Positions 6,178 through 13,684 of a stretch of DNA of 17,557 nucleotides are shown one piece after another. This DNA comes from CAZNRY01 sp964575675 (GTDB taxonomy: Bacteria > Eisenbacteria > RBG-16-71-46 > CAIMUX01 > VGJL01). The DNA lies in the NCBI GenBank assembly GCA_964575675.1, contig CAZNRY010000086.1, positions 1-17,557 of the forward strand, written 5' to 3'. How positions within the stretch are numbered: the stretch's first letter is position 1; each line of letters starts with the position of its first letter. Both the position numbers and the translations under genes were made by a program. Under the pieces are notes generated by a model. The model did not search any database, was not told the DNA's origin, and worked only from the letters and a program-made list of their open reading frames with translations.

Positions 6178-7494
6178 GGACACGGAGACGACGTCATCGT
6201 CCTCAAGCTGGACGGTGCGACCGGGGAGGTTCTCTGGTCTCAGCATTACGCGGGTCATCTCGAGAACAACGAATCGGTCCTGGCGATCGCGGCCGATAGT
6301 TTTGGGAACGCATTCGTGGTGGGGCGACAGTACAACGGATACCACCTGGACGACATCCTGGTCATGAAGCTCGCCGCCACGGACGGCAGCATCCTCTGGA
6401 GCGACCTCTACGGCGGTGCGGACGATCAGTACGATCGTGGCTGGGCGATCGCGGTCGGGCCCGACGGGAACCCCGTCGTGACGGGCATCACGGGCAACAC
6501 GGACGGAACTGCGAACTACCTGACCCGGAAGTTCGACAATCAGGACGGCTCCGAGATCTGGGTGCGCTCCTTCCCCGGCGCGGTCAACAACGTCGAACAG
6601 CGGGCCGGATGGCTGGCCGTCTGCGACAACGGCGACATCGTGATGGCCAACCGGACCTGGACGACAACGACCTCCTACGATGTCGTTTTGCACCGCTACG
6701 CCGCCTCTGACGGGGCCACGGTCTGGACGCAGCAATACAACTCTTCCGGAACCGCCGCCGACGATCCGCGGAGTATGGTTCGCGATTCGGCCGGCGACCT
6801 GCTCGTCGTCGGGGTGCGCGTGGGCGACTTCATGGTGCTGAAGTTCCGGCAAGGGGATGGTTCGCTGGCCTGGTCGTCGGGCTACAACGGACCTCCCGGC
6901 TGGTACGACACGGCCAACTGCGTGGCCGAGGGTCTCGATGGTGAGATCATCGTGAGTGGCTTCAGCACTGGGGCCACGACCGATTGGGACGTGGCGACCG
7001 TGGGCTTCGCCCCCTCCGACGGGGTCCAGAGCTGGGTCGAAAGGTTCGATTCGGGTGACGGACTCTCGGACGAGGGAGGGTACCTCGCGGTGAGTCCCGC
7101 CGGAGATCTGTACGTGGGAGGCTACGGGTACGATCTCGCCTCGGGAAGCGATCTGCTCTGCCTTCGCTACAGCCTGGGGATTCCCTCCGCCGTTGCCGAT
7201 ATGGTTGCGCCTGCGCTCTTCATCACGGCAGATCCCAATCCGTTCTCGACGAGCGTTTCGTTCTCGATCGTCTCCCCGGGAGGCGTTCCCGCGCGGATTT
7301 CGATCTACGACGCGTTGGGCAGGAGGGTCGCGGTCCTGGACGGGGGAACCTCGAACGCTGCGCGGGACGGCGTTCGCCGCCTCGCCTGGGATGGCCGCGA
7401 CGCGCAGGGCTTCTCCGCCGCCCCAGGGGCCTATTTCGTCCACGCCCAACGCGGGACGGAGGCCGGGACCTGCACGATCATCCGGATTCGTTGA
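6178..7494 (+). CDS. Remainder of the interrupted beta-propeller gene, with C-terminal FlgD/T9SS-like domain
   Basis: In frame with the upstream part. The codons right after the TGA read GHGDDVIVLKLDGATGEVLW, the expected continuation of a blade. Further repeats follow at 50-60 residue intervals, each with a buried (I/V)xxDxxGdxxVxG strand and a DG...W segment, making about seven or eight in all. From about 7225 a FlgD-like domain begins: ADPNPF, ISIYDALGRRVAVLDGG, LAWDGRDAQG, APGAYFVHAQ, ending IIRIR. The first possible internal start is GTG 6316, without a good Shine-Dalgarno, and it would give a product lacking a signal peptide. Read as one gene (5770-7494) the product would be about 574 residues and exported to the surface. 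Function beyond a structural or adhesive role cannot be inferred. Confidence 0.7.
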   Translation, partial: GHGDDVIVLKLDGATGEVLWSQHYAGHLENNESVLAIAADSFGNAFVVGRQYNGYHLDDILVMKLAATDGSILWSDLYGGADDQYDRGWAIAVGPDGNPVVTGITGNTDGTANYLTRKFDNQDGSEIWVRSFPGAVNNVEQRAGWLAVCDNGDIVMANRTWTTTTSYDVVLHRYAASDGATVWTQQYNSSGTAADDPRSMVRDSAGDLLVVGVRVGDFMVLKFRQGDGSLAWSSGYNGPPGWYDTANCVAEGLDGEIIVSGFSTGATTDWDVATVGFAPSDGVQSWVERFDSGDGLSDEGGYLAVSPAGDLYVGGYGYDLASGSDLLCLRYSLGIPSAVADMVAPALFITADPNPFSTSVSFSIVSPGGVPARISIYDALGRRVAVLDGGTSNAARDGVRRLAWDGRDAQGFSAAPGAYFVHAQRGTEAGTCTIIRIR

Positions 7495-7521
7495 GGGGAA
7501 TCTCGCGGGAAGAGAAAGGGC

Positions 7522-7546
7522 GGGGGAACGGAGCTTCCGTTCCCCC
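7522..7546 (+). terminator. Strong 11-bp hairpin, terminator of the beta-propeller gene
   Basis: A perfect 11-bp stem (7522-7532 with 7536-7546, GGGGGAACGGA/TCCGTTCCCCC) with a GCT loop lies 27 bases after the stop codon. There is no U-tract, so either the hairpin acts in a U-independent way or it only stabilises the 3' end. Confidence 0.55.
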
Positions 7547-7603
7547 GATCCCGATTAGGGTTGATAGACGTTCCCGCTTGCGCAGTCCGAGGGGGACAAC
7601 CGC

Positions 7604-7629
7604 GCTCGGCTCTGCGCCCTCGGCCGAGC
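7604..7629 (+). terminator. Second hairpin in the gap before the glycosyltransferase
   Basis: GCTCGGC (7604-7610) pairs with GCCGAGC (7623-7629) around a 12-nt loop; flanking CGCG could add to the stem. It may be a second terminator or a structure upstream of the next promoter. No U-run lies next to it. Confidence 0.35.
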
Positions 7630-7643
7630 AACGCGACGGGGCC

Positions 7644-7672
7644 TTTTCACAACCCCTCCGTGAACGTATGCT
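7644..7672 (+). promoter_or_regulatory. Candidate promoter giving a leaderless glycosyltransferase mRNA
   Basis: TTTTCA (7644-7649, 4 of 6), a 17-bp spacer, then TATGCT (7667-7672, 4 of 6). The predicted start is about 7679, which is the A of the ATG. This agrees with the absence of a Shine-Dalgarno and with an in-frame TGA at 7661-7663 that rules out an earlier start. Confidence 0.35.
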
Positions 7673-7678
7673 CGCCCC

Positions 7679-9313
7679 ATGGATCGAACGACGAACCCGA
7701 GGTTGGTGCGGCTCTTCGTTCTTCTTCCGCTTCTCTACTTTCTCGCGATCCTCGTCAAGACATCGTGGATCTGTGACGACGCCTACATCACCTTCCGGAC
7801 GGTCGATAATTTCGTCAGCGGATTCGGGCCTCGTTGGAACGTCGCCGATCGCGTGCAGACCTACACGAACCCGCTCTGGATGCTGGTCGTATCGGCCGCT
7901 TACGCCTTTACCCGCGAGATCTATTGGACCGTCACCGCCCTGATGATCGCCGCCTCCCTCGGCGCGGTCGCGATCTTCTCCCGCAGGGTCGCCGTTTCGA
8001 CGATCTCGGCGGCTCTGGGCGTCTTGATCTTGGCGACGTCGAAGGCATTCACGGACTACTCGACCTCGGGGCTCGAGAACCCTCTGACGCACCTGCTCAC
8101 GGCGGCGTTCCTGGCCGTCTACTTCTCGCGGGGCGCGCGGGATCTGCCGAAGCTGTCCGCGATCCTCGCCTTGGCGATGGTGAACCGGATGGACACGGCT
8201 CTTCTGCTCGCGCCGGCCGTCGTCGCCGTCGCCTGGGGCCGGCCGCGCGGGAGCGGGTTCCGGACGGTTCTGCTCGGTTTGATTCCGTTCTGGGCGTGGG
8301 AGGCATTCTCGATTCTCTACTACGGGTTTCCGTTTCCGAACCCCGCTTACGCCAAGCTCGGCGCGGGGATTGGTTCCGGCGCGCTCGTTGCCCAAGGGGT
8401 CAGTTATCTCTGGAACGCGGTGCGGTGGGACCCGCTGACCCCGCTCGCGATCCTCTCGGGACTGGTTCTTTCGGCGCGGGGATGGATGAGGGTGGGCGCG
8501 GCGCGCGATCGGGCCGGCGCGGCCGGGAGGGGCGGAGCGACGGATGGGGCGAAGAACGTGGAGGCAGACGGCGTCGCGACCCGAGATGGAGCCGCGTCGT
8601 TCCGCTCCGAGCTGCCGATAGGGATCGGGATCGTCCTCTACCTTCTCTACGTCGTTCGGATCGGCGGCGACTTCATGTCGGGGCGGTTCCTTGCCGTGCC
8701 GCTCCTCTGTGCCGTGGCCCTGTTGGGCCGGCGAAATATCCTTCCCGGGCGCGCGCTGCCGGTGCGGCTGGCGCCGCTCGCAGCGGTCGTCGCCCTGGGC
8801 CTTGCCTCGATCGATCCGCCCCTGCTAAGCGGACCCCAATGCGGCATTGGCCGGGAGAACCTGGTCGACGAGAAGGGAGTCTCGGACGAACGGGCCTACT
8901 ACTATCAGGGATGCGGGCTCCTCCGCGCCTTCGATGGGTGCCGGCTGCCGTGCCACTTCCTGCGGACGCGCGGGCTCGAGACGCGAAAGCTCGGGCGGCA
9001 GTTGATCACCGCGGAAGCGATCGGGTTGGTCGGCTTCTATGCGGGCCCTGGGCCGCACTTCGTCGATTTCTACGGCCTGGCCGACCCATTCATCGCGCGG
9101 CAACCGTTGAAAGATCGACGCGCATGGCGGATCGGCCACTTTGTCCGCGACATCACGCAGGACTACCTCGACTCGATCAAGGCCGGGGAAAACGTCATCC
9201 GCGACGCGCGACGGCGGAAGCTTTACGACGATCTCTTGCTGATCACGCGCGGGCCGATCCTGAGTAGCGCGCGGATCGGCGCGATCGCGCGTGTGAATCT
9301 GGGCGGGATATGA
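7679..9313 (+). CDS. GT-C type membrane glycosyltransferase (AftB/ZomB-like)
   Basis: A 544-residue polytopic membrane protein. A first transmembrane helix (about 11-27) is followed by CDDAYITFR (32-40), the acidic motif of the first periplasmic loop in GT-C enzymes, then VQTYTNPLWM. Several helices follow up to about 345. A soluble C-terminal part contains VDFYGLADPFIARQP, typical of proteins annotated as arabinofuranosyltransferase AftB-like or ZomB-like. Such enzymes move a sugar from a polyprenyl-phosphate donor to a cell-envelope acceptor; the donor and acceptor here are unknown. Residues 272-310 form an Ala/Gly/Arg/Asp-rich linker between helices with no predicted structure. The start is the only one possible, because an in-frame TGA lies 18 bases upstream, and it lacks a Shine-Dalgarno. 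Confidence 0.82.
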   Translation: MDRTTNPRLVRLFVLLPLLYFLAILVKTSWICDDAYITFRTVDNFVSGFGPRWNVADRVQTYTNPLWMLVVSAAYAFTREIYWTVTALMIAASLGAVAIFSRRVAVSTISAALGVLILATSKAFTDYSTSGLENPLTHLLTAAFLAVYFSRGARDLPKLSAILALAMVNRMDTALLLAPAVVAVAWGRPRGSGFRTVLLGLIPFWAWEAFSILYYGFPFPNPAYAKLGAGIGSGALVAQGVSYLWNAVRWDPLTPLAILSGLVLSARGWMRVGAARDRAGAAGRGGATDGAKNVEADGVATRDGAASFRSELPIGIGIVLYLLYVVRIGGDFMSGRFLAVPLLCAVALLGRRNILPGRALPVRLAPLAAVVALGLASIDPPLLSGPQCGIGRENLVDEKGVSDERAYYYQGCGLLRAFDGCRLPCHFLRTRGLETRKLGRQLITAEAIGLVGFYAGPGPHFVDFYGLADPFIARQPLKDRRAWRIGHFVRDITQDYLDSIKAGENVIRDARRRKLYDDLLLITRGPILSSARIGAIARVNLGGI

Positions 9314-9326
9314 ATTGCGGTATGAT

Positions 9327-9368
9327 CCGGGGCGTCTCGGTGATGCCATGAGTCTCGAGACGCCCCGG
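9327..9368 (+). terminator. 13-bp perfect hairpin between glycosyltransferase and ATPase genes
   Basis: CCGGGGCGTCTCG (9327-9339) pairs completely with CGAGACGCCCCGG (9356-9368); the loop is 16 nt. It begins 13 bases after the glycosyltransferase stop and ends 45 bases before the ATPase start. Most likely a terminator without a U-tract. It would hide the ATG at 9348 in its loop, further evidence against that start. Confidence 0.55.
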
Positions 9369-9395
9369 CAACCTCGAAGATCACGGGTGCGCACG

Positions 9396-9402
9396 AAAGG
9401 AG
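9396..9402 (+). promoter_or_regulatory. Ribosome binding site that sets the ATPase start
   Basis: AAAGGAG is 11 bases before ATG 9414. The alternative in-frame starts at 9315 and 9348 have no such site, and family homology begins just after 9414. Confidence 0.5.
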
Positions 9403-9413
9403 ACCGATTCCCG

Positions 9414-11018
9414 ATGACGGACAGCTTCATCGCCTCAGTCCGAAGCTCGTTCGCGACGAACACGCCGTGCATCACGATTGGCGCGCCGATCTTCGAGAAA
9501 GAGTGCCTGCCCGAGCCTCTCGTGCGGCTGCCGATCGCCATGGCCAACCGGCACGGGCTCATCGCCGGCGCCACGGGGACCGGGAAGACCCGGACCCTTC
9601 AACTCCTCGCCGAGCAACTCTCCGCCTCCGGCGTTCCCGTTTTCCTGGCCGATGTGAAGGGGGATCTGTCCGGGATGGGTGTGGACGGCGAGAGGAATGA
9701 CCGTCTCGCCGCGCGCGCGACAGAGACCGGCTACCCGTGGGCGCCACGCGCGTGTCCGATCGAGTTCCTGAGCCTGACCGGCGTGAAGGGAGCGCAACTC
9801 CGAGCGACCGTCTCGTCGTTCGGGCCCCTGCTGCTCGCCAAGGTGCTGGATCTGAACGAGACGCAGTCGAGCGCATTGTCGCTGGTCTTCAAGTGGTGCG
9901 ACGACCGGAAGCTCGCGCTCCTCGATTTTCCCGATCTGAGGACCGTGCTGCAGTATCTGTCCGGGGAGGGGGTTTCCGAGCTCAAGGACTACGGCGCAAT
10001 CGCGAAGGCGACCGTGAACGTCCTCCTGCGGAAGATGGTCGAGCTCGAACAGCAGGGGGCCGAGAAGTTCTTCGGCGAGCCGGAGTTCGATCTCCATGAT
10101 CTCCTCGTCGTCTCGCCGGATGGTGCGGGGCAGATCTGCGCTCTCGAGCTCGGGGACTTCCAGGATCGGCCGGCGCTCTTTTCGACCTTCATGATGTGGC
10201 TTCTGGCGCGGCTCTACCATGAGCTGCCCGAGGTGGGAGACCTCGACAAGCCGAAGCTCGTCTTCTTCTTCGACGAGGCGCACCTGCTCTTCGACGGGGC
10301 GAGCAAGGCGTTTCTGGGATCGGTGGAACAGGTCGTCCGGCTGATCCGATCGAAGGGGGTCGGGGTGTTCTTTGTTACGCAGAATCCCCGGGACGTCCCC
10401 TCCGATATTCTCGGGCAGCTCGGAAACCGCGTTCAGCACGGCTTGCGCGCGTTCACGCCCGACGACGAGAAAGCACTTCGCGCCGCAGCGCGGACGTTTC
10501 CCAAGACTGAATTCTACGACGTGGAGGAGGTCTTGAAGACCCTCGGAATCGGAGAGGCGCTCGTGAGCATTCTCGCCCCCAACGGCGTGCCCACATCGCC
10601 CGTCGCCGTGCGGGTCGTGCCGCCGTCGTCGCGGATGGGTCCGCTGAGCGAGGGCGAGATGAGCGGGCGTCTCGGAGCATCGGCTCTCGTGCGCGAGTAT
10701 GCGCAAGCGATCGATCGTGAGAGCGCGCGGGAGATGTTGACTGAGAGGATGGTCCCGGCGACCGGCGGGCGTGGGACAGACTCTTCAGACGACGGACCGC
10801 CCCCGCATGGCGGCGCGCCGGCGGAGCAGCCGGCATGGAGCCCGGCGCCGCGGCGCGCCCCTTCGCACTCCCCGGCGCAACGCCGGGGGAAGGAGCCGCC
10901 GAGCACCCTGGAAGAAATCTTGAGGTCGCCCGTCACACGGACCGTGACCCGCGAGGTCGCGCGCGGATTGCTCGGAGCGCTGCTCGGATCGCCGCCGCGG
11001 AGGAGAGGCCGGTACTAG
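9414..11018 (+). CDS. HerA-like / DUF853 family P-loop ATPase
   Basis: A 534-residue cytoplasmic ATPase of the helicase-HerA-like DUF853 group (YjgR type). Walker A GATGTGKT is at 52-59, preceded by MANRHGLIA. A PVFLADVKGDLSGMG segment follows, Walker B LVFFFDEAHLL is at 282-292, and VFFVTQNPRDVPSDILGQLGN carries the sensor region. The core therefore looks complete for nucleotide binding and hydrolysis. Residues about 448-495 are a Pro/Gly/Ser-rich linker, then a short conserved tail (EILRSPVTRTVTREVARGLLGALLGS) common in this family. The biological role of DUF853 proteins is not settled; DNA translocation is inferred from HerA/FtsK relatives. No NurA nuclease, SIR2 or other known HerA partner lies nearby, so there is no evidence for a repair or defence cassette. 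It ends in TAG, one of only two genes in the window with that terminal codon counting the aspartase break. Confidence 0.88.
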   Translation: MTDSFIASVRSSFATNTPCITIGAPIFEKECLPEPLVRLPIAMANRHGLIAGATGTGKTRTLQLLAEQLSASGVPVFLADVKGDLSGMGVDGERNDRLAARATETGYPWAPRACPIEFLSLTGVKGAQLRATVSSFGPLLLAKVLDLNETQSSALSLVFKWCDDRKLALLDFPDLRTVLQYLSGEGVSELKDYGAIAKATVNVLLRKMVELEQQGAEKFFGEPEFDLHDLLVVSPDGAGQICALELGDFQDRPALFSTFMMWLLARLYHELPEVGDLDKPKLVFFFDEAHLLFDGASKAFLGSVEQVVRLIRSKGVGVFFVTQNPRDVPSDILGQLGNRVQHGLRAFTPDDEKALRAAARTFPKTEFYDVEEVLKTLGIGEALVSILAPNGVPTSPVAVRVVPPSSRMGPLSEGEMSGRLGASALVREYAQAIDRESAREMLTERMVPATGGRGTDSSDDGPPPHGGAPAEQPAWSPAPRRAPSHSPAQRRGKEPPSTLEEILRSPVTRTVTREVARGLLGALLGSPPRRRGRY

Positions 11019-11042
11019 GGGGCGTTTCTCGAGTCTTGTGTC

Positions 11043-11073
11043 ATCAGGGATGGGGTGGCCGCCCCCCCCTGAT
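11043..11073 (+). terminator. Hairpin between ATPase and barrel-protein genes
   Basis: ATCAGGG (11043-11049) pairs with CCCTGAT (11067-11073); the inner G-rich and C-rich tracts can extend the stem. It lies 24 bases after the ATPase stop, with no U-run. Confidence 0.45.
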
Positions 11074-11093
11074 CCGAATCCATCGAAGCACTT

Positions 11094-11100
11094 AAGGAGG
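11094..11100 (+). promoter_or_regulatory. Ribosome binding site that sets the barrel-protein start
   Basis: AAGGAGG is six bases before ATG 11107 but only two before the out-of-frame ATG 11103. Spacing favours 11107 and the frame of the barrel protein. Confidence 0.65.
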
Positions 11101-11106
11101 CCATGC

Positions 11107-11880
11107 ATGGGACTCGGATGGGGCTTTCCGCGCCGGCGACGATGGGGCTCTCCGCCCCGTCAATGGTCATGGGGTCGATTGACCCCCGCTTGCATCGCTG
11201 CGTTGGTTCTCTTGATCCCCGTCTGGTCGTCTGCTCGGGCCGCCTCGTCGACGCGTACGATCGCAGGGTCGCTCCAGCTCGATTACGTCCGCCCGCGGTT
11301 CTCGATGGACTGCACACTCCGGCCCTGGGGGGATGCCTACCGGTTCTTCACCGGACGGCCCGATCATTACCTCGGGTGGCGCCTCCAGGTTCGAACCGAG
11401 CCGGCAGGCTCGCCGCGGGCAGGTTTCGGACAGATGCTCTCCCTCGGGGTCTGGCAGACTCGGTACTGGCTGAACTGGGAGGTGCCGGAGTACGGCAGCA
11501 GCGTCAGCCCGCTCAAGGCGCGTCTGACGGGCTACTCAGTCGATTGGGGTGTGCATGCATATCGCAGGATCGGGAGGGTGAGAATCTCGCCGTCGGTAAC
11601 CCTGCCGCTCGTCCTCACGGGCTTCACAATCGAGGCCCGCGGCGCGAGCGAGAGCGGTTATGCGATCCACGGCGGCGCGGCTCTGGGAATCGAGGCGGGC
11701 ATCGGGATCGGCGGCGGCCGCGAGCTGACCCTGGGCCACAGGAGGATGTTTCTCTTCCCGAGGGAGCCGCATTACACGGTCGAGCCGAGCGTCACGTTGC
11801 ACGGTCAGTTCGACATGGGACCCTCCGAGTTCTACCTCGGGCTGACGACCGGAGGCGGCGGGAGAGGGAGCGGAAGATGA
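11107..11880 (+). CDS. Predicted outer-membrane beta-barrel protein, unknown family
   Basis: A 257-residue exported protein. It has an unusually long basic n-region (RRRRWGSPPRQ), a hydrophobic core (ACIAALVLLIPVW) and a likely cleavage near SSARA/ASS. The mature part consists of alternating polar and aromatic/aliphatic strands (LQLDYVRPRFSM, YLGWRLQVRTE, TRYWLNWEVPE, GYSVDWGVHAYRRIG, VEPSVTLHGQF, SEFYLGLTT) separated by Gly-rich turns, as in 8-12 strand barrels. It ends in a Gly/Arg tail rather than the usual terminal aromatic residue. I recognise no family. The stop overlaps the next start (ATGA), so it is translationally coupled to the LVIVD lipoprotein, and the two products probably work together at the outer membrane. 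Confidence 0.7.
   Translation: MGLGWGFPRRRRWGSPPRQWSWGRLTPACIAALVLLIPVWSSARAASSTRTIAGSLQLDYVRPRFSMDCTLRPWGDAYRFFTGRPDHYLGWRLQVRTEPAGSPRAGFGQMLSLGVWQTRYWLNWEVPEYGSSVSPLKARLTGYSVDWGVHAYRRIGRVRISPSVTLPLVLTGFTIEARGASESGYAIHGGAALGIEAGIGIGGGRELTLGHRRMFLFPREPHYTVEPSVTLHGQFDMGPSEFYLGLTTGGGGRGSGR
11117..11159 (+). repeat. Two tandem 19-nt copies in the signal-peptide coding region
   Basis: GATGGGGCTTTCCGCGCCG (11117-11135) and GATGGGGCTCTCCGCCCCG (11141-11159) match at 17 of 19 bases with a 24-nt period, exactly eight codons. A third partial copy starts near 11168. They encode the W-G-x-P repeats of the n-region. Confidence 0.5.
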
Positions 11881-13607
11881 GGAGGCCCGCAGGTCTGTCC
11901 CTCCGCGCGGCGCCGGTCTTCCTCCTCCACCGTACCCGGCGACTCCATCTCACCCATCCGACGGCGGTTTTCCTCTTCTTGCTCGCCGGGATCTCCGGCT
12001 GCGTCGATGCGCCCGGCGACTCGGACAGGGCGCCGTCGACGCCGGTTCTCATCACGTCTGCAAACCCGCACAGTTACGCGGTCCCTTGCACGATCCTGGT
12101 CGCCGCCGCCGACCCCGACCGCGACGCGATCGCCTACCAGATCCGGATCGCCGCAGGAGACCAGGTGGCGGAGTTCGGTTGGTCGACGTACTTCCCGAGC
12201 GGGGAGGCCGTCAGATCGGTCGTCATCCTTGATCCGGGGACCTACTCGATCAGCGCACGGTGCCGCGACACGATGAACCGAAGCACCTCGTACTCCGAGG
12301 CGGCGACCGTGGTCTTCGAGAACGAGCCCCCGTTCGTCCCGGAGAAGCCCGCCGGTGACACGCTCCTCTTCGTTCCCAAGACCGGTGCGTATCGGTCCCG
12401 GTCGGACGACATCGAGGGAGATCAGGTCGCGTTTCGTTACGACCCGGGCAATGGCGATGCTCTCGGTGAGTGGAGCGGCTTCGCCTCACCGAGGGCGGAG
12501 TTCGTTTTCTCCCACCACTACGCGGCCCCGGGAGTGTTCGGCGTCCGCGTGCAGGCGAAGGACACGAGCGGCAACGAGTCCGGGTGGTCCGATCCGCTGC
12601 GTGTGGTCGTCCGGCCCAATGCCGAGCTCGCGGGAAGCATGGCCACGGCGCCGTTCCCGGTGGAAGGGGTCATCGCGGCGGGTGGGTACGCGTATCTGAC
12701 CCTGTTCGCGAGCAGGCTGCAAATCGTGGACGTCCGCTCGCCGGCGGCGCCCATCCCGCTCGGATCCGGAGTTCCGGCCGCCTCGGGGGCGATCGCCTTC
12801 GGTCCGCACGGTGTGATCGCGATCACACGCGACAGGTTGGTGAACTACGACGTGTCGGACCCGACTAATCCTCGAGAGACGGCGGGGACCTCGATCCAGC
12901 GCGCCGAGATGCTCGCTGTGCGTGGAAATCTGGCCGCCGTTTCGACCGGCGATCCGGCGGGCACGCTCGTTCTCCTGGACGTGAGCAGGGCGGACACCTT
13001 GATCGTCTTGGGATCGCTCGCGGCCGAATCGGTGAACGGAATCGCCCTCGCTCAACACCATGCCTACCTCACGCGGGTGAACGCGCCGGCGCCGGGGGAG
13101 TTCGTCGTCGTGAACACAGAGAGTCCAGGGGCGCCGCACATCGAGGGGACGCTGTCGATCGACCGCTCCGGACCGGTCTGGACCGCCGGTGCGGGTTATG
13201 CGTACTACATTTCGAATGTCAGCCTGAAGGTCGTCGATGTCGGCCAACCAACCCTTCCACGGCTCGTCCGCACGATCGACCTGGAGGGGATCCCCGTGGC
13301 GTTGGACGGCGACGGCCCGCGGCTTGCGGTCTCGGAGAGCGTACGGGGGTTCCAGCTCTTCGGCCTCGCGGACCCAGCGAAGCCCGAGCCGATCGCACGC
13401 TGGTACGTCTTTGGGGCGGCTTGCCTGAGGATGTGGTGCGGGGACGACCATTTGTACGTTGCGAATTTCTTCGGCGGGCTCTTGATCTTCGACTACCCGG
13501 ACGAGTTCAACCCTGCCGCCGGCGCCGGTTTCGCGAACGGTGCGATCGAAGAGCGGATTCTCCTGGGCGATCACGGCGCGCGGTTGTGGTGGATCAATGG
13601 GAGATGA
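11877..13607 (+). CDS. LVIVD-repeat surface lipoprotein with N-terminal Ig/PKD-like domains
   Basis: A 576-residue protein. The start at 11877 overlaps the upstream stop as ATGA, and GGAG lies about 8-11 bases before it. An extended basic n-region leads to a hydrophobic run and lipobox LAGISGC (Cys42), so it is a lipoprotein. Residues about 53-147 and 150-247 resemble PKD/Ig-like domains (AAADPDRDAIAYQIRIAAGD, then RSDDIEGDQVAFRYDPGNGD). From about 265 to 545 there are six or seven LVIVD-type repeats, with GYAYLTLFASRLQIVDVRSP the clearest, then YLTRVN...VVNTESPGAP, KVVDVGQPTLPRLV and LYVANFFGGLLIFDYP; these should fold as a beta-propeller. The exact role is unknown. The cell surface or periplasmic face and interaction with the barrel protein are inferred from gene order. 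Confidence 0.82.
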   Translation: MRRPAGLSLRAAPVFLLHRTRRLHLTHPTAVFLFLLAGISGCVDAPGDSDRAPSTPVLITSANPHSYAVPCTILVAAADPDRDAIAYQIRIAAGDQVAEFGWSTYFPSGEAVRSVVILDPGTYSISARCRDTMNRSTSYSEAATVVFENEPPFVPEKPAGDTLLFVPKTGAYRSRSDDIEGDQVAFRYDPGNGDALGEWSGFASPRAEFVFSHHYAAPGVFGVRVQAKDTSGNESGWSDPLRVVVRPNAELAGSMATAPFPVEGVIAAGGYAYLTLFASRLQIVDVRSPAAPIPLGSGVPAASGAIAFGPHGVIAITRDRLVNYDVSDPTNPRETAGTSIQRAEMLAVRGNLAAVSTGDPAGTLVLLDVSRADTLIVLGSLAAESVNGIALAQHHAYLTRVNAPAPGEFVVVNTESPGAPHIEGTLSIDRSGPVWTAGAGYAYYISNVSLKVVDVGQPTLPRLVRTIDLEGIPVALDGDGPRLAVSESVRGFQLFGLADPAKPEPIARWYVFGAACLRMWCGDDHLYVANFFGGLLIFDYPDEFNPAAGAGFANGAIEERILLGDHGARLWWINGR

Positions 13608-13640
13608 TGCAGGCAGGGGTTGCTCTGGAAGATCGGCAGG

Positions 13641-13655
13641 AGGTCGACGCGACCT
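13641..13655. terminator. Possible bidirectional terminator hairpin between convergent genes
   Basis: AGGTCG-ACG-CGACCT is a perfect 6-bp stem with a 3-nt loop, located between the lipoprotein stop (13607) and the end of the minus-strand small gene (13685). No U-run is seen on either side. Confidence 0.35.
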
Positions 13656-13684
13656 TGCGAGGCCGTGCCTGAGTGAAGTGGACC

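Noticed and set aside
6175..6220. TGA in the propeller gene as a selenocysteine codon with a downstream SECIS stem (GACGA...TCGTC)
   Set aside because: The stem is only 5 bp, propeller proteins of this type are not known selenoproteins, the site is not catalytic, and TGA is the usual terminal stop in neighbouring genes.
5710..7449. A 579-codon open frame antisense to the propeller gene
   Set aside because: It is a mirror of GC-rich codon structure: it lacks domains, and the sense strand carries signal peptide, repeats and sorting tail. Its presence does not depend on the sense TGA.
11103..11876. Upstream extension of the LVIVD lipoprotein frame through the whole barrel-protein region
   Set aside because: The frame happens to stay open because of high GC, but its product is Arg/Pro-rich with no fold-like pattern, and the AAGGAGG site is too close to ATG 11103. 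The lipoprotein signal begins at 11877.
9414..13607. A HerA-based anti-phage or DNA-repair island
   Set aside because: The ATPase is of the DUF853 type, and the downstream genes encode a barrel and a lipoprotein. No nuclease, SIR2, NurA or toxin gene is present.
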